48,696 nt of DNA from Alphaproteobacteria bacterium (GTDB lineage Bacteria; Pseudomonadota; Alphaproteobacteria; GCA-2731375): NCBI GenBank assembly GCA_021776235.1, contig JAJFGG010000169.1, forward strand, positions 1-48,696, written 5' to 3'. Shown here piece after piece: positions 26,426-35,549 of the stretch. The stretch's first letter is position 1. Each line of letters starts with the position of its first letter. The notes beneath the pieces are model-generated. The model saw only the letters and a program-made list of their open reading frames with translations, was not told where the DNA came from and ran no database searches. The position numbers were made by a program, and so were the translations under genes.

Positions 26426-27468
26426 GCCAGTTCTCCTTGCAAAAGGCCATTTTTTACCACGGCCAAGCCGTCCAATTCGACCGTGCAGTTGCGGATGGGC
26501 AGATCGAAGTGGCCCAAGGTCTGCCGACCCGCCACCTCGTTGGCGCCGGTGGAATAGACCACATTGCCGGCAAAGGCACGTAATTCGGTGCCGTTGAAGT
26601 CCTTGCGGTCGTACATGGCCATGGCGTCCCAGCGGGCGCCCTGGTTCATGCCCCAGCCAATGTGCGAGGTGGCATAGGCCTCCCGGTCACCCCAGGCGGC
26701 AAAGTAGCTGCGCATCAGATCCGCATCCACGCCTTCGCCTTCGATGGCGGTAACATAGTCGTCTTCGATCCTGAGACTGATGGGTGCGTCCAGATAGCGC
26801 TTGAAGGTCAGGTTGACATCGCCCCGGTCCAACACCAGGGTGCCGTTCACAGTGCCGGCCGAGGGAAAGCAAAGACACAACCCGCCGGGCCAATGGGACA
26901 TGATGCCGGGCCGGGTGACCCAGCCCCAGCCGCCGCCCGCCACGGCGCCGGTCAGGTCCACCGACAGATTGCTGCCGGCGGCCGAGGTAATGGCCATGGC
27001 CTTGGCCTGGCGCAGCATCTTCATGCCGATTTTGACCTTGCCTTCCAGGGCGTCGTCGGGGGCGAGGCGTTCCAGTGCCTCGGGATGTTCGTTGGAGATC
27101 ATCAGCACCCGCGCCCCGCCTTTGAGGATTTCCGGCAGTTCGGGGGCATGCAGCAGGCCTTCGACGGTGCAATCCACAACCATTGCAGCGCTGGCCAGGG
27201 CGCCGACCACGGGGCGGATATTCTGAATGACATCGGATGCGCCGGTGGAACGGACGGGCACCGGGGCTGATTGGGCCGGCGTGGGGATCACAATGTGGAA
27301 TGGTTGCGCGCCCAACTGGTGCAGGGCCAACTCCGCCAGTTGCACATTAACGGGCCGGGATTGGCTTTCCGACAGGATCGCCACCGCCTCGCCCGGTTCG
27401 ACCTTGCAGCGCGCGAAAACACGCGCGAAACAATCTATCCATTTCCCTTCTATGCGTTCCTGCAGCAT
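26422..27468 (-). CDS. NicX-like 2,5-dihydroxypyridine 5,6-dioxygenase family protein (M29-like fold)
   Basis: A 348-residue protein of the family that includes NicX, the extradiol-type Fe(II) dioxygenase that opens 2,5-dihydroxypyridine. The C-terminal half keeps NicX-like blocks: ATSHIGWGMNQGARWDAM, AGNVVYSTGANEVAG and LGHFDLPIRNC. His 269, His 320 and Asp 322 correspond to the iron ligands I recall for NicX (His265, His318, Asp320). The same fold is annotated as M29 aminopeptidase in some databases, so peptidase is the alternative, but the ligand pattern favours dioxygenase. GAGG precedes the ATG. It heads a four-gene minus-strand cluster. Confidence 0.75.
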   Translation of the reverse strand: MLQERIEGKWIDCFARVFARCKVEPGEAVAILSESQSRPVNVQLAELALHQLGAQPFHIVIPTPAQSAPVPVRSTGASDVIQNIRPVVGALASAAMVVDCTVEGLLHAPELPEILKGGARVLMISNEHPEALERLAPDDALEGKVKIGMKMLRQAKAMAITSAAGSNLSVDLTGAVAGGGWGWVTRPGIMSHWPGGLCLCFPSAGTVNGTLVLDRGDVNLTFKRYLDAPISLRIEDDYVTAIEGEGVDADLMRSYFAAWGDREAYATSHIGWGMNQGARWDAMAMYDRKDFNGTELRAFAGNVVYSTGANEVAGRQTLGHFDLPIRNCTVELDGLAVVKNGLLQGELA

Positions 27469-27502
27469 ATCCGCCTCACCTTTTTTTCGGCCTGATGATG
27501 AT

Positions 27503-27536
27503 ATACCAATGCTTCCTGGTATTGGTGCAATATTGC
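27503..27536. promoter_or_regulatory. Palindrome-rich divergent promoter region (putative operator)
   Basis: Between the divergent NicX-like and deacetylase genes lie ATACCA (27503-27508) with TGGTAT (27517-27522), the overlapping ACCAAT (27505-27510) with ATTGGT (27521-27526), and the perfect 10-bp palindrome GCAATATTGC (27527-27536). Such overlapping symmetric sequences in a short divergent gap are typical of repressor binding sites. No regulator gene is adjacent. Confidence 0.4.
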
Positions 27537-27557
27537 GTAATTGCCGAAGGATAAGGC

Positions 27558-28481
27558 ATGACCTTGATTTTCGAACACGCTATTTGCCTGGAACATGACA
27601 TGGGAACGGGCCACCCGGAGCGTCCCGACCGCCTGCGCGCAATTCAATTGGCCCTGGCCGAAGAGGAATTCGCCGCCTTGGAACGGCGGCCGGCGCCCCT
27701 GGCCAGTTGGCCGCAGATCGCTTTGGTGCATCCGCAAAGCTACATCGACAGGGTTGCCGCGGCGGCGCCCCGGCAGGGCCGGGCGCAGTTGGACCCGGAT
27801 ACCGCGATGAGTCCGGCTTCGTTGGAGGCCGCGCGACGGGCGGCAGGCGCTGTTTGCGGCGCTGTGGATGCGGTGATGGCGGGGCAGGCCAAGAACGCTT
27901 TCTGCGCCGTGCGTCCGCCCGGCCACCATGCCGAGCCGGAACGCGCCATGGGCTTTTGCATTTTCAACTCCGTCGCCATCGGGGCCCGGCACGCGCATGT
28001 TTTCCATGATTTGAAACGGGTGGCGGTGGTGGATTTTGACGTCCATCACGGCAATGGCACCCAGGCGGCGTTTTGGGATGACGGCGATTTATTTTATGGC
28101 TCAACCCATCAAATGCCGCTTTATCCCGGCACGGGCAGTGTGTCCGAGACCGGGTCGGGCAATATTCACAATTTCCCATTGCCGCCGGGGGCCGGCGGAG
28201 TGGCCTTTCGCGATGCCTTCACCGATGGACTGCTGCCGGCCCTGGATGCCTTCAAACCGGAATTTCTGCTGCTGTCAGCGGGCTTTGACGGGCATGTCGA
28301 CGATCCGTTGGCGCAAATGCGTCTGGAGACGGAGGATTACGCCTGGGTCAGCCGGGAATTATTGGCCGTGGCGGAGCGGCATTGCCAGGGGCGGCTGGTT
28401 TCCAGCCTTGAAGGCGGCTATGATCTGGCCGCGTTAGCGTCGGCGGCGGCGGCCCATGTGCGGGCCCTGATGGCTGCATGA
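27558..28481 (+). CDS. Histone deacetylase family protein (acetylpolyamine amidohydrolase-like)
   Basis: A 307-residue arginase/deacetylase-fold zinc hydrolase removing acetyl groups from polyamines, proteins or small amides. The N-terminal HDMGTGHPERPDRL, the active-site RPPGHHAEPERAMGFCIFN with the His pair, DFDVHHGNGTQ with zinc ligands, and SAGFDGHVDDPL with the final Asp ligand are all present, so it should be active. It begins the plus-strand run that continues with xseB, ispA, dxs and tlyA, a neighbourhood common in alphaproteobacteria; the functional reason is not known. Confidence 0.93.
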   Translation: MTLIFEHAICLEHDMGTGHPERPDRLRAIQLALAEEEFAALERRPAPLASWPQIALVHPQSYIDRVAAAAPRQGRAQLDPDTAMSPASLEAARRAAGAVCGAVDAVMAGQAKNAFCAVRPPGHHAEPERAMGFCIFNSVAIGARHAHVFHDLKRVAVVDFDVHHGNGTQAAFWDDGDLFYGSTHQMPLYPGTGSVSETGSGNIHNFPLPPGAGGVAFRDAFTDGLLPALDAFKPEFLLLSAGFDGHVDDPLAQMRLETEDYAWVSRELLAVAERHCQGRLVSSLEGGYDLAALASAAAAHVRALMAA

Positions 28482-28520
28482 TGGGCGCTGCATTTGGACA
28501 GCCGCATAAGGTGATTGGCG

Positions 28521-28793
28521 ATGGCAAAACAGACGAAATCCGAAACCGACCCGATCCCCGACGACGTCACCGCTTTGAGTTTTGAAGCGGCCATGGCGGA
28601 GTTGGAGGCCATCGTTCAGGATCTGGAAGGCGGTCAGGTTGATCTGGATGCCTCCATCGCCCTCTATAGCCGTGGCGCCGTTCTGAAACGTCATTGCGAG
28701 GCGAAACTGAACGCGGCCAGTGAGCAGGTCGAAAAAATCGTCGCGGACAGCGCCGGCAATGCCCAGGCCACCGAACCCGCCGACATTCAGTAA
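28521..28793 (+). CDS. xseB: Exodeoxyribonuclease VII small subunit
   Basis: A 90-residue helical subunit that associates with XseA to degrade single-stranded DNA from both ends. LSFEAAMAELEAIVQDLEGGQVDLDASIALYSRGAVLKRHCEAKL is the family core, of which the L-E-IV--LE-G and L--S---Y--G patterns are diagnostic. ATG 28521 is preferred over a TTG two codons earlier. It is followed by ispA after 31 bases, the standard xseB-ispA-dxs arrangement. xseA is not in the window. Confidence 0.95.
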   Translation: MAKQTKSETDPIPDDVTALSFEAAMAELEAIVQDLEGGQVDLDASIALYSRGAVLKRHCEAKLNAASEQVEKIVADSAGNAQATEPADIQ

Positions 28794-28824
28794 ACATTGG
28801 TAATCAAAGGCACCAGTAACAACA

Positions 28825-29712
28825 ATGGTTGAATTCAAGGTCAGGCTGGCCAAAGCCGCCGAGGCCGTTGACCGGGAACTCGAAAACCTGCTGCCGACAG
28901 TTCCGGAGCTGGAGCATCGCCTGTTCGACGCCATGCGTTATGCGGTACTGGGCGGCGGCAAGCGCCTGCGGCCGTTTCTGGTGATCGCGGGCGCCGAGGT
29001 GTTCGAGCTGGAAGCGGCCCGATGCCTGCGTGTTGCCGCGGCGGTGGAACTGGTGCATGCCTATAGCCTGGTGCATGACGATCTGCCATGCATGGACGAT
29101 GACGACCTGCGCCGGGGCCGGCCGACGGTGCATGTGCAGTTTGATCAAGCCACGGCGGTGTTGGCCGGCGATGCCCTGTTAACCCTTGCTTTTGAAGTGC
29201 TGGCCGACCGCAAGACCTCCCCTGATCCGGAAGTGCGTACGGATCTGGTTGCCGGTCTGGCGCGTGCGGCGGGCGGACATGGCATGGTCGGCGGCCAGGT
29301 CCTGGATCTATGGGCCGAAGACAATCCTTTGGACGAAGCCGGCACGGTTCGCATGCAGCGTCTGAAGACCGGCGAGATGATTGCCTTTGCCGGCGAGGCC
29401 GGGGCCATAATGGCCCGGGCCCGGCCGCAGCAGCGCCAGGCCTTGCGCATGTTCGCCCATGATCTGGGTCTGGCCTTTCAAATCACCGACGATTTGCTGG
29501 ATGTGGAAGGCAGCACCAAGGCAGTGGGCAAGGCCGTCGGCAAGGACGCCGCGGCGGGCAAGTCCACCATCGTCTCCGTATTGGGGGTTGAGGGCGCCCG
29601 TGATCGGGCTATCTTGTTATCTGGCCAGGCGGCGGCGCACCTGGATCATTTTGGCGAGAAAGCTAACGCTTTGCGGGCTTTGTGCGAATTCGTTATAACT
29701 CGGAGCAATTGA
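28825..29712 (+). CDS. ispA: Farnesyl diphosphate synthase (polyprenyl synthetase)
   Basis: A 295-residue trans-prenyltransferase that condenses IPP with DMAPP and GPP to give FPP for quinones, carotenoids and undecaprenol. GGGKRLRP substrate-binding stretch, the first Asp-rich motif HDDLPCMDDDDLRRGRP, the GHGMVGGQVLDL stretch, and the second Asp-rich FQITDDLLD are present. The next gene, dxs, begins 24 bases after it and supplies the same isoprenoid pathway at its first step. ATG 28825 has only a weak upstream AAAGG. Confidence 0.95.
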   Translation: MVEFKVRLAKAAEAVDRELENLLPTVPELEHRLFDAMRYAVLGGGKRLRPFLVIAGAEVFELEAARCLRVAAAVELVHAYSLVHDDLPCMDDDDLRRGRPTVHVQFDQATAVLAGDALLTLAFEVLADRKTSPDPEVRTDLVAGLARAAGGHGMVGGQVLDLWAEDNPLDEAGTVRMQRLKTGEMIAFAGEAGAIMARARPQQRQALRMFAHDLGLAFQITDDLLDVEGSTKAVGKAVGKDAAAGKSTIVSVLGVEGARDRAILLSGQAAAHLDHFGEKANALRALCEFVITRSN

Positions 29713-29736
29713 TCGCATTTTGCGGCGGGGAACGAC

Positions 29737-31659
29737 GTGTCGGAAAGCAGGACACCATTATTGGATACCATTGACGGGCCGGCGGATACCCGCGGCCTGT
29801 CCATCGTACAGTTGCGGCAACTGGCGGACGAATTGCGCATCGAAACCATTGATGCGGTAGCCCAGACCGGCGGTCATTTAGGGGCCGGACTGGGTGTGGT
29901 CGAACTGACGGTTGCGTTGCATCACATTTTCGAAACGCCGGAGGATATCCTGATCTGGGATGTGGGCCATCAGGCCTATCCCCACAAAATTCTCACCGGT
30001 CGGCGGGATTCAATCCGCACCTTGCGGCAGGGCGGCGGCCTGTCCGGTTTCACGAAGCGGACGGAAAGCCCCTATGACCCGTTCGGCACGGCGCATTCCT
30101 CAACCTCGATTTCAGCTGCTCTGGGGTTTGCCGTGGCCCGTGATCTGGACGGCCGGGACAGCAACGTGGTGGCGGTGATCGGCGATGGCGCCATGAGCGC
30201 GGGTATGGCGTTCGAGGCGATGAACAATGCAGGCTCGTCTAATACCCGCATGGTAGTGGTCCTTAACGACAACGATATGTCCATCGCACCGCCCGTCGGC
30301 GCCATGAGCGCCTATCTATCGCGGCTGTTGTCCTCGCGTCCCTATCGCGGCCTACGGCATTTCGCCAAACAACTGGCGCAGAAAATGCCCGAACCCTTGG
30401 AACGGACGGCCCGGCGGGCCGAGGAATATGCCCGAGGCCTGATTACCGGCGGCACCTTGTTCGAAGAGTTGGGTTTTTTCTACGTCGGGCCCATCGATGG
30501 CCATAACCTGGATCATCTGTTGCCGGTGCTGAAGAACGTGCGTGAAGCGCGGCGGACCAATCCCATTCTGGTGCATGTGGTCACGCAAAAGGGTAAAGGC
30601 TATGCGCCGGCCGAAGAAGCGGCGGACAAGTTTCACGGTGTCTCGCGCTTTGATGTGGTGACCGGGGCCCAGGCCAAGGCCAAGCCCAATGCGCCCAGCT
30701 ATACCAATGTCTTCGCCGATCAGCTTGTGCGCGAGGCGGAACGGGACGATAAAGTTGTGGCGATCACCGCGGCCATGCCGTCGGGCACCGGGTTGTCTGA
30801 GTTCCAGAAACGTTTCCCCGAGCGCTGCTTTGATGTGGGTATCGCAGAGCAGCATGGGGTGACGTTCGCCGCCGGTTTGGCGGCGGCCGGTTATCGTCCT
30901 TTCGCGGCGATCTACTCGACATTTTTGCAGCGGGCCTATGACCAGGTGGTGCATGATGTCGCCATTCAGAAGCTGCCCGTGCGCTTCGCCATTGACCGGG
31001 CCGGATTGGTTGGGGCCGATGGACCAACCCACGCCGGCGCCTTCGATCTGACCTATCTGGCCAGTTTGCCGAATTTTGTTGTCATGGCAGCGGCGGACGA
31101 GGCGGAGCTGACCCGTATGGTGGCCACCGCCGCCCTTATCGACGACGGCCCGTCGGCCTTCCGCTACCCGCGTGGCGAGGGCGAGGGTGTGGAGATCAGC
31201 TTGCCGGCGGAACCGCTGGAGATAGGCAAAGGCCGCATGGTGCGTGAAGGCAATACGGTCGCCATCCTGTCCCTGGGCACGCGTCTTGGCGAATCCCTGA
31301 AGGCGGCGGAGGATTTGACCGCCAAGGGCTATTCGACCTCCGTCGCCGATGCCCGGTTTTGCAAGCCCCTGGATGAGGATATGATCTGCCGGCTGGCCCG
31401 TAGCCACAAAGTCCTGATCACCATCGAGGAAGGCGCCATCGGCGGCTTTGCCGCGCATGTGCTGCAGTGTCTGGAACGTCACCAGTTGCTGGATGAGGAT
31501 CTGAAAGTCCGCACCATGATGCTGCCTGACCGCTTTATCGAGCATGACGCGCCAAAGGCGATGTACGACGCCGCCGCCCTGAACGCGCCCGATATCGTCG
31601 CCACGGCCCTGGCCGCGTTGGGGCGGGCGCAGGAGATTGAGGCACCAAGACTGGCGTAG
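29737..31659 (+). CDS. dxs: 1-deoxy-D-xylulose-5-phosphate synthase
   Basis: A 640-residue thiamine-diphosphate transketolase-type enzyme condensing pyruvate and glyceraldehyde 3-phosphate, the entry step of the MEP pathway. Visible: [33 protein letters not shown], the ThDP-binding [18 protein letters not shown] with following LNDNDMSI, the second-domain [17 protein letters not shown] with catalytic Glu, and the [15 protein letters not shown] motif. The start is GTG 29737 with GGGGAAC six bases upstream. Cotranscribed with ispA and tlyA. Confidence 0.98.
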   Translation: MSESRTPLLDTIDGPADTRGLSIVQLRQLADELRIETIDAVAQTGGHLGAGLGVVELTVALHHIFETPEDILIWDVGHQAYPHKILTGRRDSIRTLRQGGGLSGFTKRTESPYDPFGTAHSSTSISAALGFAVARDLDGRDSNVVAVIGDGAMSAGMAFEAMNNAGSSNTRMVVVLNDNDMSIAPPVGAMSAYLSRLLSSRPYRGLRHFAKQLAQKMPEPLERTARRAEEYARGLITGGTLFEELGFFYVGPIDGHNLDHLLPVLKNVREARRTNPILVHVVTQKGKGYAPAEEAADKFHGVSRFDVVTGAQAKAKPNAPSYTNVFADQLVREAERDDKVVAITAAMPSGTGLSEFQKRFPERCFDVGIAEQHGVTFAAGLAAAGYRPFAAIYSTFLQRAYDQVVHDVAIQKLPVRFAIDRAGLVGADGPTHAGAFDLTYLASLPNFVVMAAADEAELTRMVATAALIDDGPSAFRYPRGEGEGVEISLPAEPLEIGKGRMVREGNTVAILSLGTRLGESLKAAEDLTAKGYSTSVADARFCKPLDEDMICRLARSHKVLITIEEGAIGGFAAHVLQCLERHQLLDEDLKVRTMMLPDRFIEHDAPKAMYDAAALNAPDIVATALAALGRAQEIEAPRLA

Positions 31660-31665
31660 GCGGAT

Positions 31666-32481
31666 ATGACCTCGCAAGCCAAAGGCAAACAAGCAACGCG
31701 GCAAAAATCCCGGTTAACGGCGCGGGCAAAATCCAAGATGCGGTTGGACCTGCTGTTGGTGGCGCGCGGCCTGGCGGAAAGCCGCGGCCGGGCCCAGGCC
31801 CTGATCATGGCGGGGCGGGTCCATCAGGGCGCACAGGGCGCGGATCGGCGCCTGGAGAAGGCCGGACAGGAACTTGCCATTGATGCGGAAATTTCGGTGC
31901 GTGGCAGGGATCACCCCTGGGTCTCGCGCGGCGGGGTAAAACTGGCCCATGGCCTGGCGGAATTTGCGATTTCACCTGCCGGCCTGATCTGCCTTGATAT
32001 CGGGGCTTCCACGGGTGGCTTTACGGATGTGCTGTTGCAGGGCGATGCGGCCCGGGTCCATGCGGTGGATGTGGGCCATGGCCAACTGGCCTGGTCCCTG
32101 CGCAACGATGATCGCGTCGTTGTTCTGGAGCGCACCAACGCCCGCTATCTGACCACGGCGGAGGTGCCCGATGCGGTTGATTTGATTGTCTGCGACGCCT
32201 CCTTCATCGGCCTGCGCACCGTGCTGCCCGCCGCCATGGCACTGGCTGCACCGGGCGCCGCCCTCATCGCCTTGATCAAACCGCAGTTCGAGGTGGGTCC
32301 GGACCGTGTTGGTAAGGGCGGGGTGGTGCGGGACCCGGCCCTGCATGACGAAGTCAAATTGGAGATCACCGCCTGGCTGGAGCAACAACCGGGCTGGTCG
32401 CTCCTTGGGACGGCAACCAGCCCCATCAAGGGGCCCCAAGGCAACGTCGAATTTCTGCTTGCCGGACGTAAGGACGGTTGA
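31666..32481 (+). CDS. tlyA: TlyA family rRNA 2'-O-methyltransferase (S4 plus FtsJ-like)
   Basis: A 271-residue protein with an S4 RNA-binding domain (MRLDLLLVARGLAESRGRAQ, residues about 25-85) and a Rossmann methyltransferase domain (LDIGASTGGFTDVLLQ, residues about 105-255; LIKPQFEVGP). TlyA relatives 2'-O-methylate 16S and/or 23S rRNA; some were labelled hemolysins. The N-terminal 24 residues are basic and low-complexity, and an internal ATG at 31738 is an alternative start. The 3' end lies 19 bases before the probable start of the next RNA methyltransferase. Confidence 0.92.
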   Translation: MTSQAKGKQATRQKSRLTARAKSKMRLDLLLVARGLAESRGRAQALIMAGRVHQGAQGADRRLEKAGQELAIDAEISVRGRDHPWVSRGGVKLAHGLAEFAISPAGLICLDIGASTGGFTDVLLQGDAARVHAVDVGHGQLAWSLRNDDRVVVLERTNARYLTTAEVPDAVDLIVCDASFIGLRTVLPAAMALAAPGAALIALIKPQFEVGPDRVGKGGVVRDPALHDEVKLEITAWLEQQPGWSLLGTATSPIKGPQGNVEFLLAGRKDG

Positions 32482-32500
32482 GGCAGCCTGGTGCAAAGCG

Positions 32501-33745
32501 TTGGTTGAACTGAGAATTGAGAGCCTGGGCGCCCGCGGTGACGGCATCGCCCATGATCACGACGGTGTCCTTTACGTGCCTTACGGCGTGCCGGGGGACC
32601 AGGTTGAAGCAACCATAACTGGCCACCGCGGCGGCGCTCGGCTGGCGCGCCTGGATCGAGTGCTGCAACCCGGCGCGGACCGCGCCACGCCACCTTGCCC
32701 CCATTTCGGCAGCTGCGGCGGCTGCGCCCTGCAACATCTGAAGGCTGCCGCCTATGCGCGTTGGAAGCTGGATGTCCTGCGGCAGGTCATGGCGCGCCGC
32801 CACCTGGATGTTGGCACCATTCAGGATCTCGTCGCGGTGCCTCCGGCCAGCCGCCGCCGGGCCCGTTTCGCGGCACTGCGCAGCCGTGATGCTGTTCATC
32901 TGGGCTTCAATGCCGCCGGCAGCCGCAAGATCATCAGTTTGCATGCCTGTCATATCCTGCGCCCGGCCATCGTCAGCCTGCTGCCCGATCTGCGGGCCCT
33001 GTTATTCGATCTGCTGCCCACGGGTGGGCGTGCAGATGTGCAGGTCACGGAAACCGAAACCGGCCTGGATCTGTGGCTGGTGGCGGACTTCCCGCACCAG
33101 GCCCAGGTTGATATGCGCCTGGCCGAATTTGCCCAGAATGCCGACCTAGCCCGCCTGTCCAGCGGCATGCGGCCTGAAACCGCCCTGCAACGCCGGGCAC
33201 CAAGGGTCACTTTGACGGGCGTCGCGGTAATACCGCCGCCCGACGGCTTTCTTCAGGCCAGCCTGGCCGGTGAACAGGCCCTGGTCGGCCTGGTGCGGCA
33301 GGGTGTCGGTCAGGCGGCCAAGGTGGCTGACCTGTTCGCCGGTGTCGGGACTTTCAGTTTCGCCCTGGATGGCGGGGCAGAGGTGGTGGCGGTGGAAGGG
33401 GCCGCGGATCAGGCCCAGGCCTTGATCTCCGCCCGCAACGCTGCCCGGCGAAGCCGGATCGAGGTGCAAGTACGCGACCTTGAACGTCGGCCGATGGCGG
33501 TTGACGAGCTGGCATCGTTTGGCGCCGTGGTTTTTGATCCGCCGCGCGCCGGGGCCAGCCGCCAGGCCGCGGTCCTGGCCGCATCGGACGTGCCCAGGGT
33601 TGTCGCGGTGTCGTGCAATCCGGCTACCTTTGCCCGTGATGCCCTGGCCCTGACTCAGGGCGGCCACCGCTTGTTGTCCGTCACCCCGGTCGATCAGTTC
33701 CCCTGGAGCCGGCATCTGGAGTTGGTCGCCAGCTTTCAACGTTGA
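32501..33745 (+). CDS. Class I SAM-dependent RNA m5U methyltransferase (TrmA/RlmD family) with [4Fe-4S] motif
   Basis: A 414-residue RNA uracil-C5 methyltransferase. N-terminal TRAM-like beta domain (VELRIESLGARGDGIAHDHDGVLYV split over residues 2-26), then the cluster ligands CPHFGSCGGC with a later HACHIL, the SAM motif DLFAGVGTFSFAL, the FDPPRAGA stretch and the catalytic nucleophile motif VSCNPATFARD. Target base (23S U747/U1939 or tRNA U54) is not decidable. The reading frame stays open upstream into tlyA, but coding character starts about here; TTG 32501 fits the usual MVELxIESLG start although no clear ribosome binding site is seen. Confidence 0.9.
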   Translation: MVELRIESLGARGDGIAHDHDGVLYVPYGVPGDQVEATITGHRGGARLARLDRVLQPGADRATPPCPHFGSCGGCALQHLKAAAYARWKLDVLRQVMARRHLDVGTIQDLVAVPPASRRRARFAALRSRDAVHLGFNAAGSRKIISLHACHILRPAIVSLLPDLRALLFDLLPTGGRADVQVTETETGLDLWLVADFPHQAQVDMRLAEFAQNADLARLSSGMRPETALQRRAPRVTLTGVAVIPPPDGFLQASLAGEQALVGLVRQGVGQAAKVADLFAGVGTFSFALDGGAEVVAVEGAADQAQALISARNAARRSRIEVQVRDLERRPMAVDELASFGAVVFDPPRAGASRQAAVLAASDVPRVVAVSCNPATFARDALALTQGGHRLLSVTPVDQFPWSRHLELVASFQR

Positions 33746-33893
33746 GCGCGTGGTCCGGTGCCGTTGCAGCCTGCGCCGGTTCAGCACCAGCCAAGAGGTC
33801 GTCAAAAAAGGTCGCCGGCATCAGTGCGGTCGGATATGAACCCGCCTGGACTTGTGTGGCCGCTTGGGCGACCATGGCCCGGTTTCCGGAATA

Positions 33894-34253
33894 ATGAACG
33901 TGAAGGCACGCATGGCCCTGCCGAATATCATCCGCCGCGTCCTGGGTTGGGACCGTCGGCGGCACGCCCGTTCTCGCCGGCCGGCGCTACGCGTGCAGTT
34001 TTCCGGCCGCAAGATGCGCGCTGTGGATTGGTCGCCCGGCGGCTGTTTGCTGCCGCCTCTTGATCCACCCATGGACCCACCCTTGCGGACCGGTGACACC
34101 TTTGAAGGACGAATCAGCGGTATCGGATTGGGCAACTCCGGCGATTTCCTGGCCGAAGTGGTGCGCTTTACCAAGGACGGTGAAATGGGCGTGCGTTGGC
34201 TGGAACTGGATTCGCACGTCTTTTTGGTGCTTTCAGGCTTGAACACCAGATAG
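33894..34253 (+). CDS. Single-domain PilZ-like protein (putative c-di-GMP binding)
   Basis: A 119-residue protein with a PilZ-type beta barrel. The RRHARSRRP stretch supplies the arginine motif and DWSPGG is the (D/N)xSxxG motif; both are needed for c-di-GMP binding. Later, GLGNSGDFLAEVVRFTKDGEMGVRWLEL forms the closing strands. PilZ proteins act as c-di-GMP effectors in motility or exopolysaccharide control. Starts at ATG 33894 and ATG 33912 are both possible; the latter has AAGG five bases upstream. No c-di-GMP-cycle enzymes are in the window. Confidence 0.72.
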   Translation: MNVKARMALPNIIRRVLGWDRRRHARSRRPALRVQFSGRKMRAVDWSPGGCLLPPLDPPMDPPLRTGDTFEGRISGIGLGNSGDFLAEVVRFTKDGEMGVRWLELDSHVFLVLSGLNTR

Positions 34254-34318
34254 CCGGTGGCCATGCTGGCGGACCGCAGGCAAACAATACAGACGCAAAT
34301 ACGAGGGAGACAGGACAG

Positions 34319-34981
34319 ATGGGCACGATGATCGACTTTGGCAGACCCGACGGCGGCCGCACCAAAGGCTATCTGGCGGCGGCAGGGGCGGACCGGCCTT
34401 CGCTGGTGGTGATCCAGGAGTGGTGGGGCCTGAACGATCAGATTTGCGGCGTAGCTGACCGTTTTGCCCGCGCCGGTTACAACGCCCTGGCGCCGGATTT
34501 GTACGAAGGCCGTGTGACACAGGAGCCCGATGAAGCCAACCACCTGATGAGTGGCCTGGATTTCCCCGGTGCCACCCACCAGGATCTGCGCGGCGCGGCG
34601 CTGCATTTACAGGGCATTGGCGGCAATGTCGCGGTGATGGGATTTTGCATGGGCGGGGCCCTGACCATCGCCAGCGCCGTGCATGTGCCGGAGGTAAAGC
34701 TGGGCGTTTGCTTTTACGGCATCCCGCCCAAGGAATTCGCCGATCCGGCCAGGATCAGCATGCCCCTGCAATGTCATTTCGCAAACCAGGATGATTGGTG
34801 CACACCGCAGGCAGTAGATGAACTGGAAGCCGACCTGACGGCAGCCGGCGCCAACGCGGAAATCCACCGTTATGATGCGGCCCACGGTTTTTTCAATGAA
34901 ACCAGCGAGGCCGCCTATAATGCCGCCGCCGCCAATCTGGCCTGGCGACGCATGAGCGATTATCTGGCGGCGAATTTGTAG
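34319..34981 (+). CDS. Dienelactone hydrolase family protein
   Basis: A 220-residue alpha/beta hydrolase with a cysteine nucleophile. The N-terminus has LVVIQEWWGLNDQICGVADRFARAG split around the conserved E-W-W-G-L; the nucleophile is in VMGFCMGGAL, the Asp in HFANQDDWCTP, and the His in DAAHGFFNE. Dienelactone hydrolases open 4-carboxymethylenebut-2-en-4-olide in chloroaromatic pathways, but many members have other substrates. The ATG at 34319 follows GGGAGACAGGACAG; upstream in-frame sequence overlaps the PilZ gene. Confidence 0.93.
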   Translation: MGTMIDFGRPDGGRTKGYLAAAGADRPSLVVIQEWWGLNDQICGVADRFARAGYNALAPDLYEGRVTQEPDEANHLMSGLDFPGATHQDLRGAALHLQGIGGNVAVMGFCMGGALTIASAVHVPEVKLGVCFYGIPPKEFADPARISMPLQCHFANQDDWCTPQAVDELEADLTAAGANAEIHRYDAAHGFFNETSEAAYNAAAANLAWRRMSDYLAANL

Positions 34982-34985
34982 CATA

Positions 34986-35116
34986 GAGTCTTTCCGACTG
35001 ACGTCGGACCGCCACGCCGCCCGCTCCCCCTCCCGGCCACCTACAGATCATGATCCCGATGGGTGGCCGGGAGGGGAGCGGGCGGCGTGGCGTTTCCGTC
35101 TAAAAAGGAAAGACTC
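34986..35116. repeat. 131-bp palindrome between convergent genes
   Basis: Outer arms GAGTCTTTCC (34986-34995) and GGAAAGACTC (35107-35116) are exact reverse complements. Inner arms 35011-35041 and 35062-35091 pair over 30 bases with one unpaired C, around a 20-base loop; about 15 unpaired bases lie between inner and outer arms on each side. The right end reaches two bases into the TGA stop of the thioesterase gene. No T-run follows either arm, so it is not a textbook terminator, though it could still stop transcription from both sides. Confidence 0.85.
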
Positions 35117-35549
35117 AAGGGTTGGCGCCCGCCCGTAGGCTTTGCCGGACATCGTCGGGTATGGCTGCGGTATTGGCGCCTATTAGAAACACCATGACCG
35201 AACGGGCCGTGGCGATGCAGCGGTCCCCCGCGAACAGGCCGGCGCCAAAGGTCGCCGATTTTCCGCCCAGGGCCAACAGGCGGGTTCCTATGCGGATTTG
35301 ACCGGGGGTGGTCGCCTCGGCACGAAAGTCGATGTCCAAATGGGCGATGACCCAGCGTTCCGCGGGGCCGCGTTGCGCCATTGCCCTGTGCAAATGCGCC
35401 ACCCGGCCACTTTCCACATAGGCTGCGTAGGCGGTGTTATTAATATGGCCCCCGGCATCGGTATCGGCGACGCGGATATTCTCGCTGACCCAGAACTCAA
35501 AATTGGCGGGATCTGTCAGATCCACGCCGGTTGCGGCGGTCTGCGTCAT
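35115..35549 (-). CDS. Acyl-CoA thioesterase (hotdog fold, 4-hydroxybenzoyl-CoA thioesterase-like)
   Basis: A 144-residue hotdog protein predicted to hydrolyse acyl-CoA. The ADTDAGGHINNTAYAAYVESGR stretch (shown in part: DTDAGGHINNTAYAAY) is the YbgC/4HBT active-site motif with catalytic Asp and the long hotdog helix; WVIAHLDIDFRAEAT and SVMVFLIGANT are the sheet strands. The start ATG overlaps the stop of the tiny membrane protein upstream by four bases. Its stop codon touches the palindrome at 34986-35116. Substrate unknown. Confidence 0.88.
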   Translation of the reverse strand: MTQTAATGVDLTDPANFEFWVSENIRVADTDAGGHINNTAYAAYVESGRVAHLHRAMAQRGPAERWVIAHLDIDFRAEATTPGQIRIGTRLLALGGKSATFGAGLFAGDRCIATARSVMVFLIGANTAAIPDDVRQSLRAGANP

